NCBI RefSeq assembly: GCF_009193355.1
Contig: NZ_WBVT01000002.1
Coordinates: 1-64,000 of the forward strand
DNA from: Bifidobacterium leontopitheci
Lineage (GTDB): Bacteria > Actinomycetota > Actinomycetes > Actinomycetales > Bifidobacteriaceae
Length of the DNA: 64,000 nucleotides
Direction: 5' to 3'
Below, in pieces: positions 1 through 9,815 of the stretch. A program made the position numbers and the translations under genes. The notes under the pieces were generated by a model. It was not told where the DNA came from. It saw only the letters and a list, made by a program, of their open reading frames with translations, and ran no database searches. Every line of letters begins with the position of its first letter. Position 1 is the first letter of the stretch.

Positions 1-76
1 CGACCGTCTTCCTGACCATCCGGTCCAAGGTGGTCTCGAGCATGGCCTGGTCGACCTGTAGAATCTGCTGTGACAT
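1..76 (-). CDS. Transposase N-terminus, partial (IS256/mutator-like, tentative)
   Basis: The first 25 codons of a gene running off the left edge read MSQQILQVDQAMLETTLDRM and then VRKTV. The ATG at 76 has a plausible SD (GAGGAC) about 8 nt upstream. The acidic, amphipathic start followed by a helical segment resembles the N-terminus of IS256-type transposases, which make a mutator-family DDE enzyme. The stretch CACAGGACAC near 134-143 could be the terminal inverted repeat of the element, but the other end lies outside the window, so this cannot be tested here. Only 25 residues are visible, so the family call is an inference from general likeness. Confidence 0.45.
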   Translation of the reverse strand, partial: MSQQILQVDQAMLETTLDRMVRKTV

Positions 77-370
77 GGCTTGTGTCCTCGCTTCCAATCG
101 CGGTTTTCTATGTTTGGCGACTGAAAATCGTACACAGGACACGGGCCATGTTCTCAACCCAAGCCAGAACCAAAGTGCGCAAAACTTCGGGCGTTATCCC
201 CGGGCTCGGCAACGTCTACGAAGATTGATGCATTGAACAGAATCATCGACAGGATTGATGGAGTGGAAGCCTCTGATCTCTTGTTTGAGCTGTATGCTCA
301 GTGATTTTCACGCATGACGCGTTATACGTCCTGGTAACTTGCCGTACAATTCAGCAGGTCATTCCATTCA
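77..370. other. Intergenic, no convincing gene
   Basis: About 290 bp upstream of the partial transposase gene. A short open stretch on the plus strand ending at the TGA at 304-306 encodes a helical tail (DALNRIIDRIDGVEASDLL), with no start codon or SD. It looks like the degenerate 3' end of an old gene broken by the insertion. I recognise no family in it. Confidence 0.4.
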
Positions 371-415
371 TTGCCACAACTTGCGAAAATGGCCCGAATC
401 CGCAAGTTGTGGCAA
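371..415. repeat. Perfect 15-bp palindrome with 15-nt loop
   Basis: TTGCCACAACTTGCG (371-385) is exactly mirrored by CGCAAGTTGTGGCAA (401-415) around a 15-nt loop. There is no T-tract on either side, so it is not a typical intrinsic terminator. Arm and loop sizes match the hairpins further right (545-598 and 612-657). Confidence 0.75.
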
Positions 416-517
416 CCGGTCTTGGGTGAAGGTCCACATTTGGGTCTCTTGCGTCTGACACGGGATGTCTTCTGTCTTGTGTGGTGAGGAAGGGCTTAAC
501 GGTTCGGGCGCTAACCC

Positions 518-690
518 GTCCGTTTGCGACCATGACCGGCGGGGTTCTATTCGGAAACGGACGCAAATCGGCCTGTTGGCGTCCGTTTCCGAATAGAAGT
601 CCGCTTCTTCAAGTGGAAAACGGACGCTGGAGTGCTGTTTTGCGTCCGTTTTCCACTAGTAGCAGTCGGATTCCAGCTGGAAACGGACGC
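518..690. repeat. Array of palindromic units, core GGAAACGGACGC / GCGTCCGTTTCC
   Basis: Six copies of a 12-bp core alternate in orientation with regular spacing. Forward cores start at 553, 615 and 679; reverse cores start at 518 (diverged), 579 and 642. The period is 62-64 bp, and the gap from each reverse core to the next forward core is 24 bp in all three cases. Two units are full hairpins. 545-564 pairs perfectly with 579-598 (20 bp, 14-nt loop), and 612-627 pairs perfectly with 642-657 (16 bp, 14-nt loop). The outer parts of the arms differ between the two hairpins, yet each arm matches its own partner. That means compensatory change, and selection on the hairpin itself. Confidence 0.75.
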
Positions 691-768
691 CACGGCGACA
701 GCGCTCGTGGATATGACCCGCATGTTGATCCATACCCGGTGTCCTTCGATGGGATTGCCGCCCTATAT

Positions 769-809
769 GAGCAGTGGGCCGGAACCGTTACCGGTTCGGC
801 CCACTGCTC
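769..809. repeat. Long hairpin (GC-rich, one bulge)
   Basis: GAGCAGTGGGCCG (769-781) pairs with CGGCCCACTGCTC (797-809). An inner AACCG/CGGTT pair extends the stem across a single bulged G, leaving a very short loop. No T-run follows on either strand. It may be a transcription barrier, or another member of the palindrome-rich tract between the transposase gene and guaA. Confidence 0.6.
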
Positions 810-845
810 GGGGGATATTAAGCGTTACCGCATTCACCGGAGTGT

Positions 846-937
846 TTGGATAACGTGTGCGTCCTCAAGGCGCACCGAGGGAAGGCGTACTCAGTACGTC
901 GACCGAGGAGCAACGCCGAGGACGCTCCGTTATCCAA
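846..937 (-). terminator. Large stem-loop abutting the guaA stop codon
   Basis: TTGGATAACG (846-855) pairs with CGTTATCCAA (928-937), which ends one base before the guaA stop codon. After a small internal loop, GCGTCCTC pairs with GAGGACGC. The roughly 50-nt apical region contains a further mini-hairpin, CGTACTCAGTACG. The position suggests a 3' end or terminator of the guaA transcript. It lacks a U-tract and is much longer than a usual terminator, so a mobile repeat or structured 3' UTR is also possible. Confidence 0.5.
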
Positions 938-2500
<1,563 letters not shown>

Positions 2501-3035
2501 GGGTTTCCTCCTTGCGGCGGGCGTCATGGTTGCCGACGGCCGCCACTGACTATAGAACTATCGGACAATGAGGTGTCTCCATTGTGACCGTGCGAGCAGA
2601 CAAAGGCGGGGCGGGCGGCGGGGCGTCGCGACCGCCGTGCGGGGCGGGGGTTTCGCGGACTCGCGCCGGCACCGTCAAAAACGAACAAAAACGAACAATT
2701 AACGCCGTTAACACACACAACACGCCGCATGGCGTATGATGCCCCGCAGCGCGAAAAATTCCGGCGAACTAGCCGAAATGGGCTGAAAAAACAGCGTTAT
2801 TCAGCGGTTGGATACCGGTTTTTGCATGAAAATGAATCAATGATTCACTCATAATTCATCAAATTAATCAAACATTTCCGAACATAGGCGCAAAAAAGCT
2901 GCCATAAGTCGTGCTCTCAACGTACCATGGTCAACGATTGGGATTGAAGAGCCCGGAATCGCAAGGTTCCATGGCATTCATGACCGAACGATAATAATCA
3001 ATTGCACATCATTGTGCAGGAGTACAGGAGTACAC
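2501..3035. promoter_or_regulatory. AT-rich divergent promoter region guaA / xfp
   Basis: 535 bp without a gene; 2750-3030 is clearly AT-rich against the rest of the window. Visible sites are a near-perfect palindrome TGAATCA-A-TGATTCA at 2833-2847, a GGAA...TTCC mini-hairpin near 2958-2973, a candidate xfp -10 GATAAT around 2990, and TGCACA-TCAT-TGTGCA at 3003-3018 just before the xfp ribosome binding site. The 2833 palindrome has the look of a regulator operator. The long distance to xfp fits a regulated, highly expressed glycolytic gene, but the factor is unknown. Confidence 0.5.
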
Positions 3036-5513
3036 ATGACGAGTCCTGTTATTGGCACCCCTTGGAAGAAGCTGAACGCTCCGGTTTCCGAGGAAGCTCT
3101 GGAAGGCGTGGATAAGTACTGGCGTGCTGCCAACTACCTCTCCATCGGCCAGATCTACCTGCGTAGCAACCCGCTGATGAAGGAGCCCTTCACCCGCGAG
3201 GACGTGAAGCACCGTCTGGTCGGCCACTGGGGCACCACCCCCGGCCTGAACTTCCTGATCGGTCACATCAACCGCTTCATCGCCGACCACGGCCAGAACA
3301 CCGTGATCATCATGGGCCCGGGCCACGGTGGCCCGGCCGGTACCTCGCAGTCCTACCTGGACGGCACCTACACCGAGACCTTCCCGAAGATCACCAAGGA
3401 CGAGGCTGGTCTGCAGAAGTTCTTCCGTCAGTTCTCCTACCCGGGCGGCATCCCGTCCCACTTCGCTCCGGAGACCCCGGGCTCCATCCACGAGGGTGGC
3501 GAGCTGGGTTACGCCCTGTCCCACGCCTACGGCGCCATCATGGACAACCCGAGCCTGTTCGTGCCGGCCATCGTCGGTGATGGCGAGGCCGAGACCGGCC
3601 CGCTGGCCACCGGTTGGCAGTCCAACAAGCTCGTGAACCCGCGCACCGATGGTATCGTGCTGCCGATCCTGCACCTCAACGGCTACAAGATCGCCAACCC
3701 GACCATCCTGTCCCGCATCTCCGACGAGGAGCTCCACGAGTTCTTCCACGGCATGGGCTACGAGCCGTACGAGTTCGTCGCCGGCTTCGACGATGAGGAC
3801 CACATGTCCATCCACCGCCGCTTCGCCGAGCTGTGGGAGACCATCTGGGACGAGATCTGCGACATCAAGGCCACCGCGCAGACGGACAACGTGCACCGTC
3901 CGTTCTACCCGATGCTGATCTTCCGCACCCCGAAGGGTTGGACCTGCCCGAAGTACATCGACGGCAAGAAGACCGAGGGCTCCTGGCGTTCTCACCAGGT
4001 CCCGCTGGCTTCCGCCCGCGACACCGAGGCACACTTCGAGGTCCTCAAGAACTGGCTCGAGTCCTACAAGCCGGAAGAGCTGTTCGACGAGACCGGCGCT
4101 GTGAAGGCCGACGTCACCGCGTTCATGCCTAAGGGCGAGCTGCGCATCGGCGCCAACCCGAACGCCAACGGTGGTGTGATCCGCGACGACCTGAAGCTCC
4201 CGAACATCGAGGACTACGCCGTCAAGGAAGTCGAGAAGTACGGCCACGGCTGGGGCCAGCTCGAGGCCACCCGTCGTCTCGGCGTCTACACCCGCGACGT
4301 CATCAAGAACAACCCGCACGACTTCCGCATCTTCGGACCGGATGAGACCGCTTCCAACCGTCTGCAGGCTTCCTACGAGGTCACCAACAAGCAGTGGGAT
4401 GCCGGCTACATCTCCGATGAGGTCGACGAGCACATGCACGTCTCCGGCCAGGTCGTCGAGCAGCTGTCCGAGCACCAGATGGAAGGCTTCCTCGAGGGCT
4501 ACCTCCTCACCGGCCGTCACGGCATCTGGAGCTCCTACGAGTCCTTCGTGCACGTGATCGACTCCATGCTCAACCAGCACGCCAAGTGGCTCGAGGCGAC
4601 CGTCCGCGAGATCCCGTGGCGTAAGCCGATCGCGTCCATGAACCTGCTCGTGTCCTCTCACGTGTGGCGTCAGGACCACAACGGCTTCTCGCACCAGGAT
4701 CCGGGTGTCACCTCCCTGCTGCTGAACAAGTGCTTCCACAACGATCACGTCATCGGCATCTACTTCGCCACCGATGCGAACATGCTGCTGGCCATCGCCG
4801 AGAAGTGCTACAAGTCCACCAACAAGATCAACGCCATCATCGCCGGCAAGCAGCCGGCCGCCACGTGGCTGTCCCTCGACGAGGCTCGCGCCGAGCTCGA
4901 GAAGGGTGCCGCCGCTTGGGATTGGGCCTCCACCGCGAAGTCCAACGACGAGGCTGAGATCGTGCTTGCCGCCGCCGGCGATGTCCCGACCCAGGAGATC
5001 ATGGCCGCCTCCGACAAGCTCAAGGAGCTCGGCATCAAGTTCAAGGTCGTCAACGTGGTTGACCTGCTCTCCCTGCAGTCCGCCAAGGAGAACGACGAGG
5101 CCCTGTCCGACGAGGAGTTCGCCGACATCTTCACCGCCGACAAGCCGGTGCTGTTCGCGTACCACTCCTACGCTCACGACGTGCGCGGCCTGATCTACGA
5201 TCGCCCGAACCACGACAACTTCAACGTCCACGGCTACGAGGAGGAGGGCTCCACCACCACCCCGTACGACATGGTTCGCGTGAACGAGATCGATCGCTAC
5301 GAGCTGACCGCTGAGGCTCTGCGCATGATCGACGCCGAGAAGTACGCCGCCAAGATCGACGAGCTCGAGAAGTTCCGCCAGGAAGCCTTCCAGTTCGCGG
5401 TCGACAAGGGCTACGATCACCCGGATTACACCGACTGGGTGTACTCCGGCCTGAACACCTCCGAGAAGGGCGCCGTCACCGCCACCGCCGCCACCGCTGG
5501 CGACAACGAGTGA
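3036..5513 (+). CDS. xfp: Xylulose-5-phosphate/fructose-6-phosphate phosphoketolase
   Basis: TPP enzyme that cleaves fructose-6-P to erythrose-4-P and acetyl-P, and xylulose-5-P to glyceraldehyde-3-P and acetyl-P. It is the hallmark of the bifid shunt. 825 residues, the usual length in the genus, starting [14 protein letters not shown]. Active-site His64 (GHWGTTPG) and His97 (GPGHGG) are present, as is the TPP/Mg motif GDGEAETGP at 181-189. The start at 3036 has AGGAG 5-9 nt upstream; an earlier in-frame ATG at 3012 would only add a non-conserved leader. Codon use is strongly biased to C/G-ending optimal codons, as expected for one of the most abundant proteins in the cell. It is monocistronic, with a strong terminator downstream. 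Confidence 0.99.
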   Translation: MTSPVIGTPWKKLNAPVSEEALEGVDKYWRAANYLSIGQIYLRSNPLMKEPFTREDVKHRLVGHWGTTPGLNFLIGHINRFIADHGQNTVIIMGPGHGGPAGTSQSYLDGTYTETFPKITKDEAGLQKFFRQFSYPGGIPSHFAPETPGSIHEGGELGYALSHAYGAIMDNPSLFVPAIVGDGEAETGPLATGWQSNKLVNPRTDGIVLPILHLNGYKIANPTILSRISDEELHEFFHGMGYEPYEFVAGFDDEDHMSIHRRFAELWETIWDEICDIKATAQTDNVHRPFYPMLIFRTPKGWTCPKYIDGKKTEGSWRSHQVPLASARDTEAHFEVLKNWLESYKPEELFDETGAVKADVTAFMPKGELRIGANPNANGGVIRDDLKLPNIEDYAVKEVEKYGHGWGQLEATRRLGVYTRDVIKNNPHDFRIFGPDETASNRLQASYEVTNKQWDAGYISDEVDEHMHVSGQVVEQLSEHQMEGFLEGYLLTGRHGIWSSYESFVHVIDSMLNQHAKWLEATVREIPWRKPIASMNLLVSSHVWRQDHNGFSHQDPGVTSLLLNKCFHNDHVIGIYFATDANMLLAIAEKCYKSTNKINAIIAGKQPAATWLSLDEARAELEKGAAAWDWASTAKSNDEAEIVLAAAGDVPTQEIMAASDKLKELGIKFKVVNVVDLLSLQSAKENDEALSDEEFADIFTADKPVLFAYHSYAHDVRGLIYDRPNHDNFNVHGYEEEGSTTTPYDMVRVNEIDRYELTAEALRMIDAEKYAAKIDELEKFRQEAFQFAVDKGYDHPDYTDWVYSGLNTSEKGAVTATAATAGDNE

Positions 5514-5544
5514 TGACGTTCTGACCGGATCGGCCTGAACGCGT

Positions 5545-5582
5545 AGTGGGCCCCTCGAAGCTTCGGCTTCGAGGGGCCCACT
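5545..5582 (+). terminator. xfp terminator, UUCG tetraloop
   Basis: A 17-bp perfect stem (5545-5561 with 5566-5582) is closed by a C(UUCG)G tetraloop, 31 bp after the xfp stop. Only a weak T-rich tail follows, but the stem is very stable. Confidence 0.85.
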
Positions 5583-5750
5583 CGTATATGCGGAGCTGTG
5601 CGCAACACATACCGCACTCGCATATCACATTCAGCATCTGACGTCCTTTTCGTCACGACACGCGACATACTTGGCGAACTACGTAGCCGTTCTTCGCTAT
5701 AATCATTCTTGTTTCGTGTCGGCCCTCGACGAAGAAGGTGATGATCGCCC

Positions 5751-6803
5751 GTGGACGTTACGCTGTCCCATTTCATCCAACAGGTAGTCTCCAACCCTGC
5801 ACTCGCCGTCACAACGTTGCTGACGCTCGGCGTCATCTTCGTCAACGGCTGGACCGACGCGCCGAACGCCATCGCCACCTGCGTCACCACCCGATGCCTG
5901 CGGGTGAGGCCGGCGGTCATCATGGCGGCCGTGTTCAACTTCTTCGGCGTGTTCCTCATGACGCATTTCAACGCGTCAGTCGCCTCCACCATCAGCAACA
6001 TGGTCGACTTCGGCACGGACACGCATGCGGCGCTCATCGCACTGTGCGCCGCACTGTTCTCCATCGTCGTCTATAGCGTCGGCGCGTCGATGCTCGGCAT
6101 CCCCACATCCGAAAGCCACAGCCTCATCGCAGGCCTGTCCGGCGCGGCGATCGCCATCCAGGGCGGCATCGCGGGCATCAACATGGGGGAGTGGGTGAAG
6201 GTCCTCTACGGGCTGGTCGCCAGCCTGCTCCTCGGATTCGGCATCGGATGGCTGGTCTGCAAGGCCGTCACCCTGATATGCGCAGGTCTCGACCGACGGC
6301 GGGCGAACGGGTTCTTCACCTACGCGCAAATCGCGGGCGCCGCGGCGAACAGCTTCATGCACGGCGCACAGGACGGTCAGAAATTCATCGGCGTGCTGTT
6401 CCTCGGCATGGCGTTCTGCAACGGGCAATCCAGCGTCGCCGGCGTGCTGATCCCCGTCTGGCTGATGATCCTGTGCAGCACTATCATGGGCGTCGGCACT
6501 AGCGTCGGCGGCGAGAAGATCATCAAGTCGGTCGGTATGGATATGGTCCGGCTCGAAAAATACCAAGGATTCTCAGCAGACCTGTCCAGCGCGGTGTGCC
6601 TGCTGGTCATGACCGTGCTCGGCATCCCCGTATCCACCACGCACACGAAGACCAGCGCCATCATGGGAGTCGGCGCGGTGCGACGTCTGTCGGCCATCAA
6701 CTTCGCCGTCGTGCGCGACATGATGCTCACCTGGGTGTTCACATTCCCCGGATGCGGCATCATCAGCTTCGTCATGGCGAAACTGTTCATGTTCCTGTTC
6801 TGA
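5751..6803 (+). CDS. pit: Inorganic phosphate transporter, PiT family
   Basis: Membrane carrier, most likely low-affinity phosphate (metal-phosphate) uptake. 350 residues of alternating hydrophobic segments (about 9-10 helices). The two PiT signature repeats are recognisable although diverged: NGWTDAPNAIAT near residue 27 (usual form NGxNDxxNA) and HGAQDGQKFIG around 204 (usual form HGxNDxQK). The hydrophilic loop in the middle is short. It starts at a GTG, with a GAAGG-type SD about 12 nt upstream; an ATG at 5740 is in another frame. The DUF47 gene follows after 113 bp on the same strand, the standard partner for this family, so the two likely act together in phosphate uptake. Confidence 0.88.
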   Translation: MDVTLSHFIQQVVSNPALAVTTLLTLGVIFVNGWTDAPNAIATCVTTRCLRVRPAVIMAAVFNFFGVFLMTHFNASVASTISNMVDFGTDTHAALIALCAALFSIVVYSVGASMLGIPTSESHSLIAGLSGAAIAIQGGIAGINMGEWVKVLYGLVASLLLGFGIGWLVCKAVTLICAGLDRRRANGFFTYAQIAGAAANSFMHGAQDGQKFIGVLFLGMAFCNGQSSVAGVLIPVWLMILCSTIMGVGTSVGGEKIIKSVGMDMVRLEKYQGFSADLSSAVCLLVMTVLGIPVSTTHTKTSAIMGVGAVRRLSAINFAVVRDMMLTWVFTFPGCGIISFVMAKLFMFLF

Positions 6804-6916
6804 CGGACCGCCGCACAGCGACGTCAGTCGTCCAACAACCATCCAGTAATCATCCATCCCAAGCAACCCACACCCACCGAACCCTCGCTCCGACGCGAAG
6901 AAAGGAACCACGCGCA

Positions 6917-7540
6917 ATGGCCCGCAAAAACGACTCGTTCTATTTCGACGGATTCCGTCGCAGCGCGGACTACGCCTGCCAGGCGGCGCATCTGCTCTCC
7001 GACGTCATGCACCAGTACGATCCCGCCCGGCTGCGCGACCACATGGAGGCCATGCACCGCATAGAACAGTCCGCCGACGAGGTCAGGCACGGCATCATGG
7101 ACGAGCTGGTGACCGCGTTCATCACCCCGTTCGACCGTGACGACATCGCCCGGCTCAGCAGCGCGCTCGACGACATCACCGACCATATCGAAGGCGCGTT
7201 GCACCGCATGTACTACGACAACGTGCTGCAGGCGCGTCCCGACGCAATCGAGCTCACCGATGTCGTCGTCCACGCCTGCGAGCAGATCCGCGACCTGACG
7301 GATGAGCTGCCCCGGTTCAAACGCTCGAAGACGTTGCGCGAACGCGTGTTCTCGGTCAACAAGAGCGAGCAGGACGCCGACCAGCTGTTCGTCGAGGCGA
7401 TGCGCACGCTGCACACCACATGCGACGACCCGATGCAGGTGATCGGCTGGCATGAGGTGTACGAGCAGCTCGAACGGTGCGCCGACGACTGCGAGCATGT
7501 CGCCGACGTGATCGACGGCATCGTCATGGAGAACAGCTGA
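6917..7540 (+). CDS. DUF47/PhoU-like phosphate transport regulator
   Basis: 207 residues, all predicted helical and soluble. Acidic/histidine-rich helices such as HRIEQSADEVRHGIMDEL and ERCADDCEHVADVIDG match the E/DxxxD pattern that binds metal in PhoU-like DUF47 proteins. These proteins are almost always encoded next to a PiT transporter and are thought to control it at the membrane, as is the case here. The ATG at 6917 has GAAAGGA about 12 nt upstream. The following 160 bp hold a GC-rich imperfect hairpin that may end the transcript. Confidence 0.88.
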   Translation: MARKNDSFYFDGFRRSADYACQAAHLLSDVMHQYDPARLRDHMEAMHRIEQSADEVRHGIMDELVTAFITPFDRDDIARLSSALDDITDHIEGALHRMYYDNVLQARPDAIELTDVVVHACEQIRDLTDELPRFKRSKTLRERVFSVNKSEQDADQLFVEAMRTLHTTCDDPMQVIGWHEVYEQLERCADDCEHVADVIDGIVMENS

Positions 7541-7703
7541 GCGTGCTCCCTTCCGCCCCGCGCGCCTTGCGTTACGTAGAAACCGGCGCCGCGTGCGGGG
7601 CGTGCGGCGGTGAACCCGGACTGAACACGACATCACGTTCACGGGTTGCGCGTTACCGCTCACCCGCATCTCGATGAACAGTAGGTGACATGCGCGGCGG
7701 CCG

Positions 7704-9815
7704 ATGGCGCAATCGCCTATCGTCGTAACCATGATACAGACGAGGTTCCGACCGCCTCGAGCGGCGCAGTGCGTGCTTTGCGCCGTCGTGTCCCTCGTCG
7801 TCACCATGGCCGGCAACGCGGCCACACGCGCTACGTTGGCGCCGTTCGACGTATGGCTTGCCGTCCGGACGGTGCTGCTCGCCGTGACATTGACGATCCT
7901 GTACACCATCGGCGAGTCACTGGTCGGCATGACACGTCGTGAATCAGAACGTCACGAAACAGAACGTCACGAAACGGAACCTCATCCGGTTGCCGGCGAC
8001 TTCTTCAACGATCGCATCCGCGGCGCGGCGGCTCGGCATCAGCGTCTGTTGTGCGCCCTGCGACGCTTGCGTACGCCGTTGCGGCACCTGGGGGAGCGGC
8101 TGAATCGTGCGGACGCACGATGGTCGGCTCTGCCGACGACCGTGCGATGGCTGCTGGTCGCGGCGGTCCTGCTGCTGTGCTGGAGCCCGATCATCATCAT
8201 GATGTTCCCCGGCACGGTCTGGTATGACACGGGGGAGCAGATCGCGCAATACTATGGCCTGTCCGTGCGCGGGAGCCTGCCGGGCACCTTGTCGGCGCAT
8301 CATCCCGTATTGGACACGCTCGTGTTCGGCATGTTCGCACGGTTCGGCACGTGGATGGGCGACATGCGAGCCGGCCTCGCCGTGCTCACGCTGCTGCAGG
8401 TGACGGCCAGCGCGCTCGGCCTTGCCGCGGTCGTCGTCTATGCGCGGCACGTGGGGGCCGGACGCGTCACGGCGGCGGCCATGTTCCTCTTGTTCGCGCT
8501 GTACCCCGCACTGCCGATTCTGATGATGTCGCTCGTCAAAGAGACCCTGCACATGGTCGTGCTCGTGCCGTGGATGCTCCTCTACACAGAAGTTGTGCGG
8601 ACGCGGCTGTCGGCGTTGCGCTCGCCGCGGTTCTGCGCCGCGTTCGTCGTCATGTCGGCGCTGTGCGCGCTGACCACGATGACGGGACTGTACATCACCA
8701 TCCTGTCGCTCGCGTTGCTGCCGCTCGCACGCCGTCGTGACACAGCCGGGCGCCGCAGCCTGTGCGTGCGCGCGCTCGTCGTGACGGTCCTGACGGCGGC
8801 AGTCGCGTTCGCCGTGTTCCCTGCGGCCGTGTCCACATTGCTGCAGGTGCGTAAGGACGACGCGAACCAGATCATGGTCGTGCCGATGCAGATGACGGCA
8901 CGGTACGTCACCGACCGTCCCGACGACATCACCACGAGCGAACGACAGGCCATCGACGCGGTCAACCATGTGCCGGTGGAGGACATGGCCGAAGCGTACA
9001 ACCCGTATCTCGCCGACCCGATCATCCAGTATTCGCTGCGCGATCCCCACGGCGTCGGCCCATACCTGGCCGCATGGCTGTCCATGGGACTGCGGCACCC
9101 GGACGCCTACTTCAACGGCTATGCAGCGCTCGAATCAGGATGGTTCAGCCTCACGCGCACGCCCATCGACGGCACCGGCCACCCCATACACCTAGGTGAC
9201 CTCGCCGCCACCGCCGACCAGGCGACGGCGAACCGCATGAAATTCCAGATCGACGACTCGTACAGTCCCGTGTTCCGCCTGCTGCCCGGCTACCGCGAAG
9301 ACGGCCTGTATCGCGCAGGCGCCGACGCCCTGTGGCGTGCATGGTGCTCCACGCCGGTGCTCGGCATCGCCACACTCACGGCGGTGTGGACGTTCCTGCT
9401 GCCCATGTTCCTCGTGTTCTGCCGGATGCGCACGGTGCGGTCGCTGTCGCCGTTCCGGCGGGTGCGGCCACGTCGCCGACGTGACACCGCGCCGGCGCAC
9501 GGCCGCGCGGACGTCACGGCGTCGGACCGCCGCCAATCGAACGGACCGTACGCCATGTTCGCCGTGCCGCTCGTCTGGTCGCTGCTCTCGCTGCTCGCCA
9601 ACGCCATCTCCATACCGCTCAAACCCACCTCCACCAGATACATGATCTGGACGGTGGTCATGATCCCGTTCCTCATCGCGCTGCTGCGCGCCGACCGCGT
9701 ACGGCCGCGCCTGCTGTGGCCCGGCGACCCGGCGTCAGCCGCAGCGTCGCGACCGTCGCCAACGCCAACCGCAATGTCCACCACAATCGTGCCCGCCCAA
9801 GGAGGCATCCGATGA
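7704..9815 (+). CDS. Large polytopic membrane protein (DUF6020-like)
   Basis: 703 residues with about 11-13 hydrophobic segments and long extracellular loops. A region around 170-205 (WYDTGEQIAQYYGL, then HHPVLDTLVFG) is the recognisable core of DUF6020-like proteins, which resemble membrane glycosyltransferases of the GT-C fold, with an acidic residue in the first outside loop. The first gene of a three-gene operon: its stop overlaps the flippase start as ATGA. A role in making or transferring a lipid-linked surface glycan is inferred from fold and neighbours. The start is uncertain: neither ATG 7704 nor ATG 7731 has a clear SD, and the latter gives a typical Arg-rich membrane-protein N-terminus. 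Confidence 0.7.
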   Translation: MAQSPIVVTMIQTRFRPPRAAQCVLCAVVSLVVTMAGNAATRATLAPFDVWLAVRTVLLAVTLTILYTIGESLVGMTRRESERHETERHETEPHPVAGDFFNDRIRGAAARHQRLLCALRRLRTPLRHLGERLNRADARWSALPTTVRWLLVAAVLLLCWSPIIIMMFPGTVWYDTGEQIAQYYGLSVRGSLPGTLSAHHPVLDTLVFGMFARFGTWMGDMRAGLAVLTLLQVTASALGLAAVVVYARHVGAGRVTAAAMFLLFALYPALPILMMSLVKETLHMVVLVPWMLLYTEVVRTRLSALRSPRFCAAFVVMSALCALTTMTGLYITILSLALLPLARRRDTAGRRSLCVRALVVTVLTAAVAFAVFPAAVSTLLQVRKDDANQIMVVPMQMTARYVTDRPDDITTSERQAIDAVNHVPVEDMAEAYNPYLADPIIQYSLRDPHGVGPYLAAWLSMGLRHPDAYFNGYAALESGWFSLTRTPIDGTGHPIHLGDLAATADQATANRMKFQIDDSYSPVFRLLPGYREDGLYRAGADALWRAWCSTPVLGIATLTAVWTFLLPMFLVFCRMRTVRSLSPFRRVRPRRRRDTAPAHGRADVTASDRRQSNGPYAMFAVPLVWSLLSLLANAISIPLKPTSTRYMIWTVVMIPFLIALLRADRVRPRLLWPGDPASAAASRPSPTPTAMSTTIVPAQGGIR

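Noticed and set aside
518..690. CRISPR array (63-bp period with palindromic repeats)
   Set aside because: The only conserved parts are 12-bp cores in alternating orientation. The loops between paired cores differ, so there is no constant 25-40 bp repeat, and no cas genes are nearby.
2833..2847. Small intrinsic terminator at TGAATCA-A-TGATTCA
   Set aside because: One-base centre and weak AT pairing cannot form an RNA hairpin. A protein-binding palindrome is more likely.
3009..5420. Long minus-strand open frame opposite xfp
   Set aside because: Antisense shadow of a highly codon-biased gene. The phosphoketolase on the plus strand is certain.
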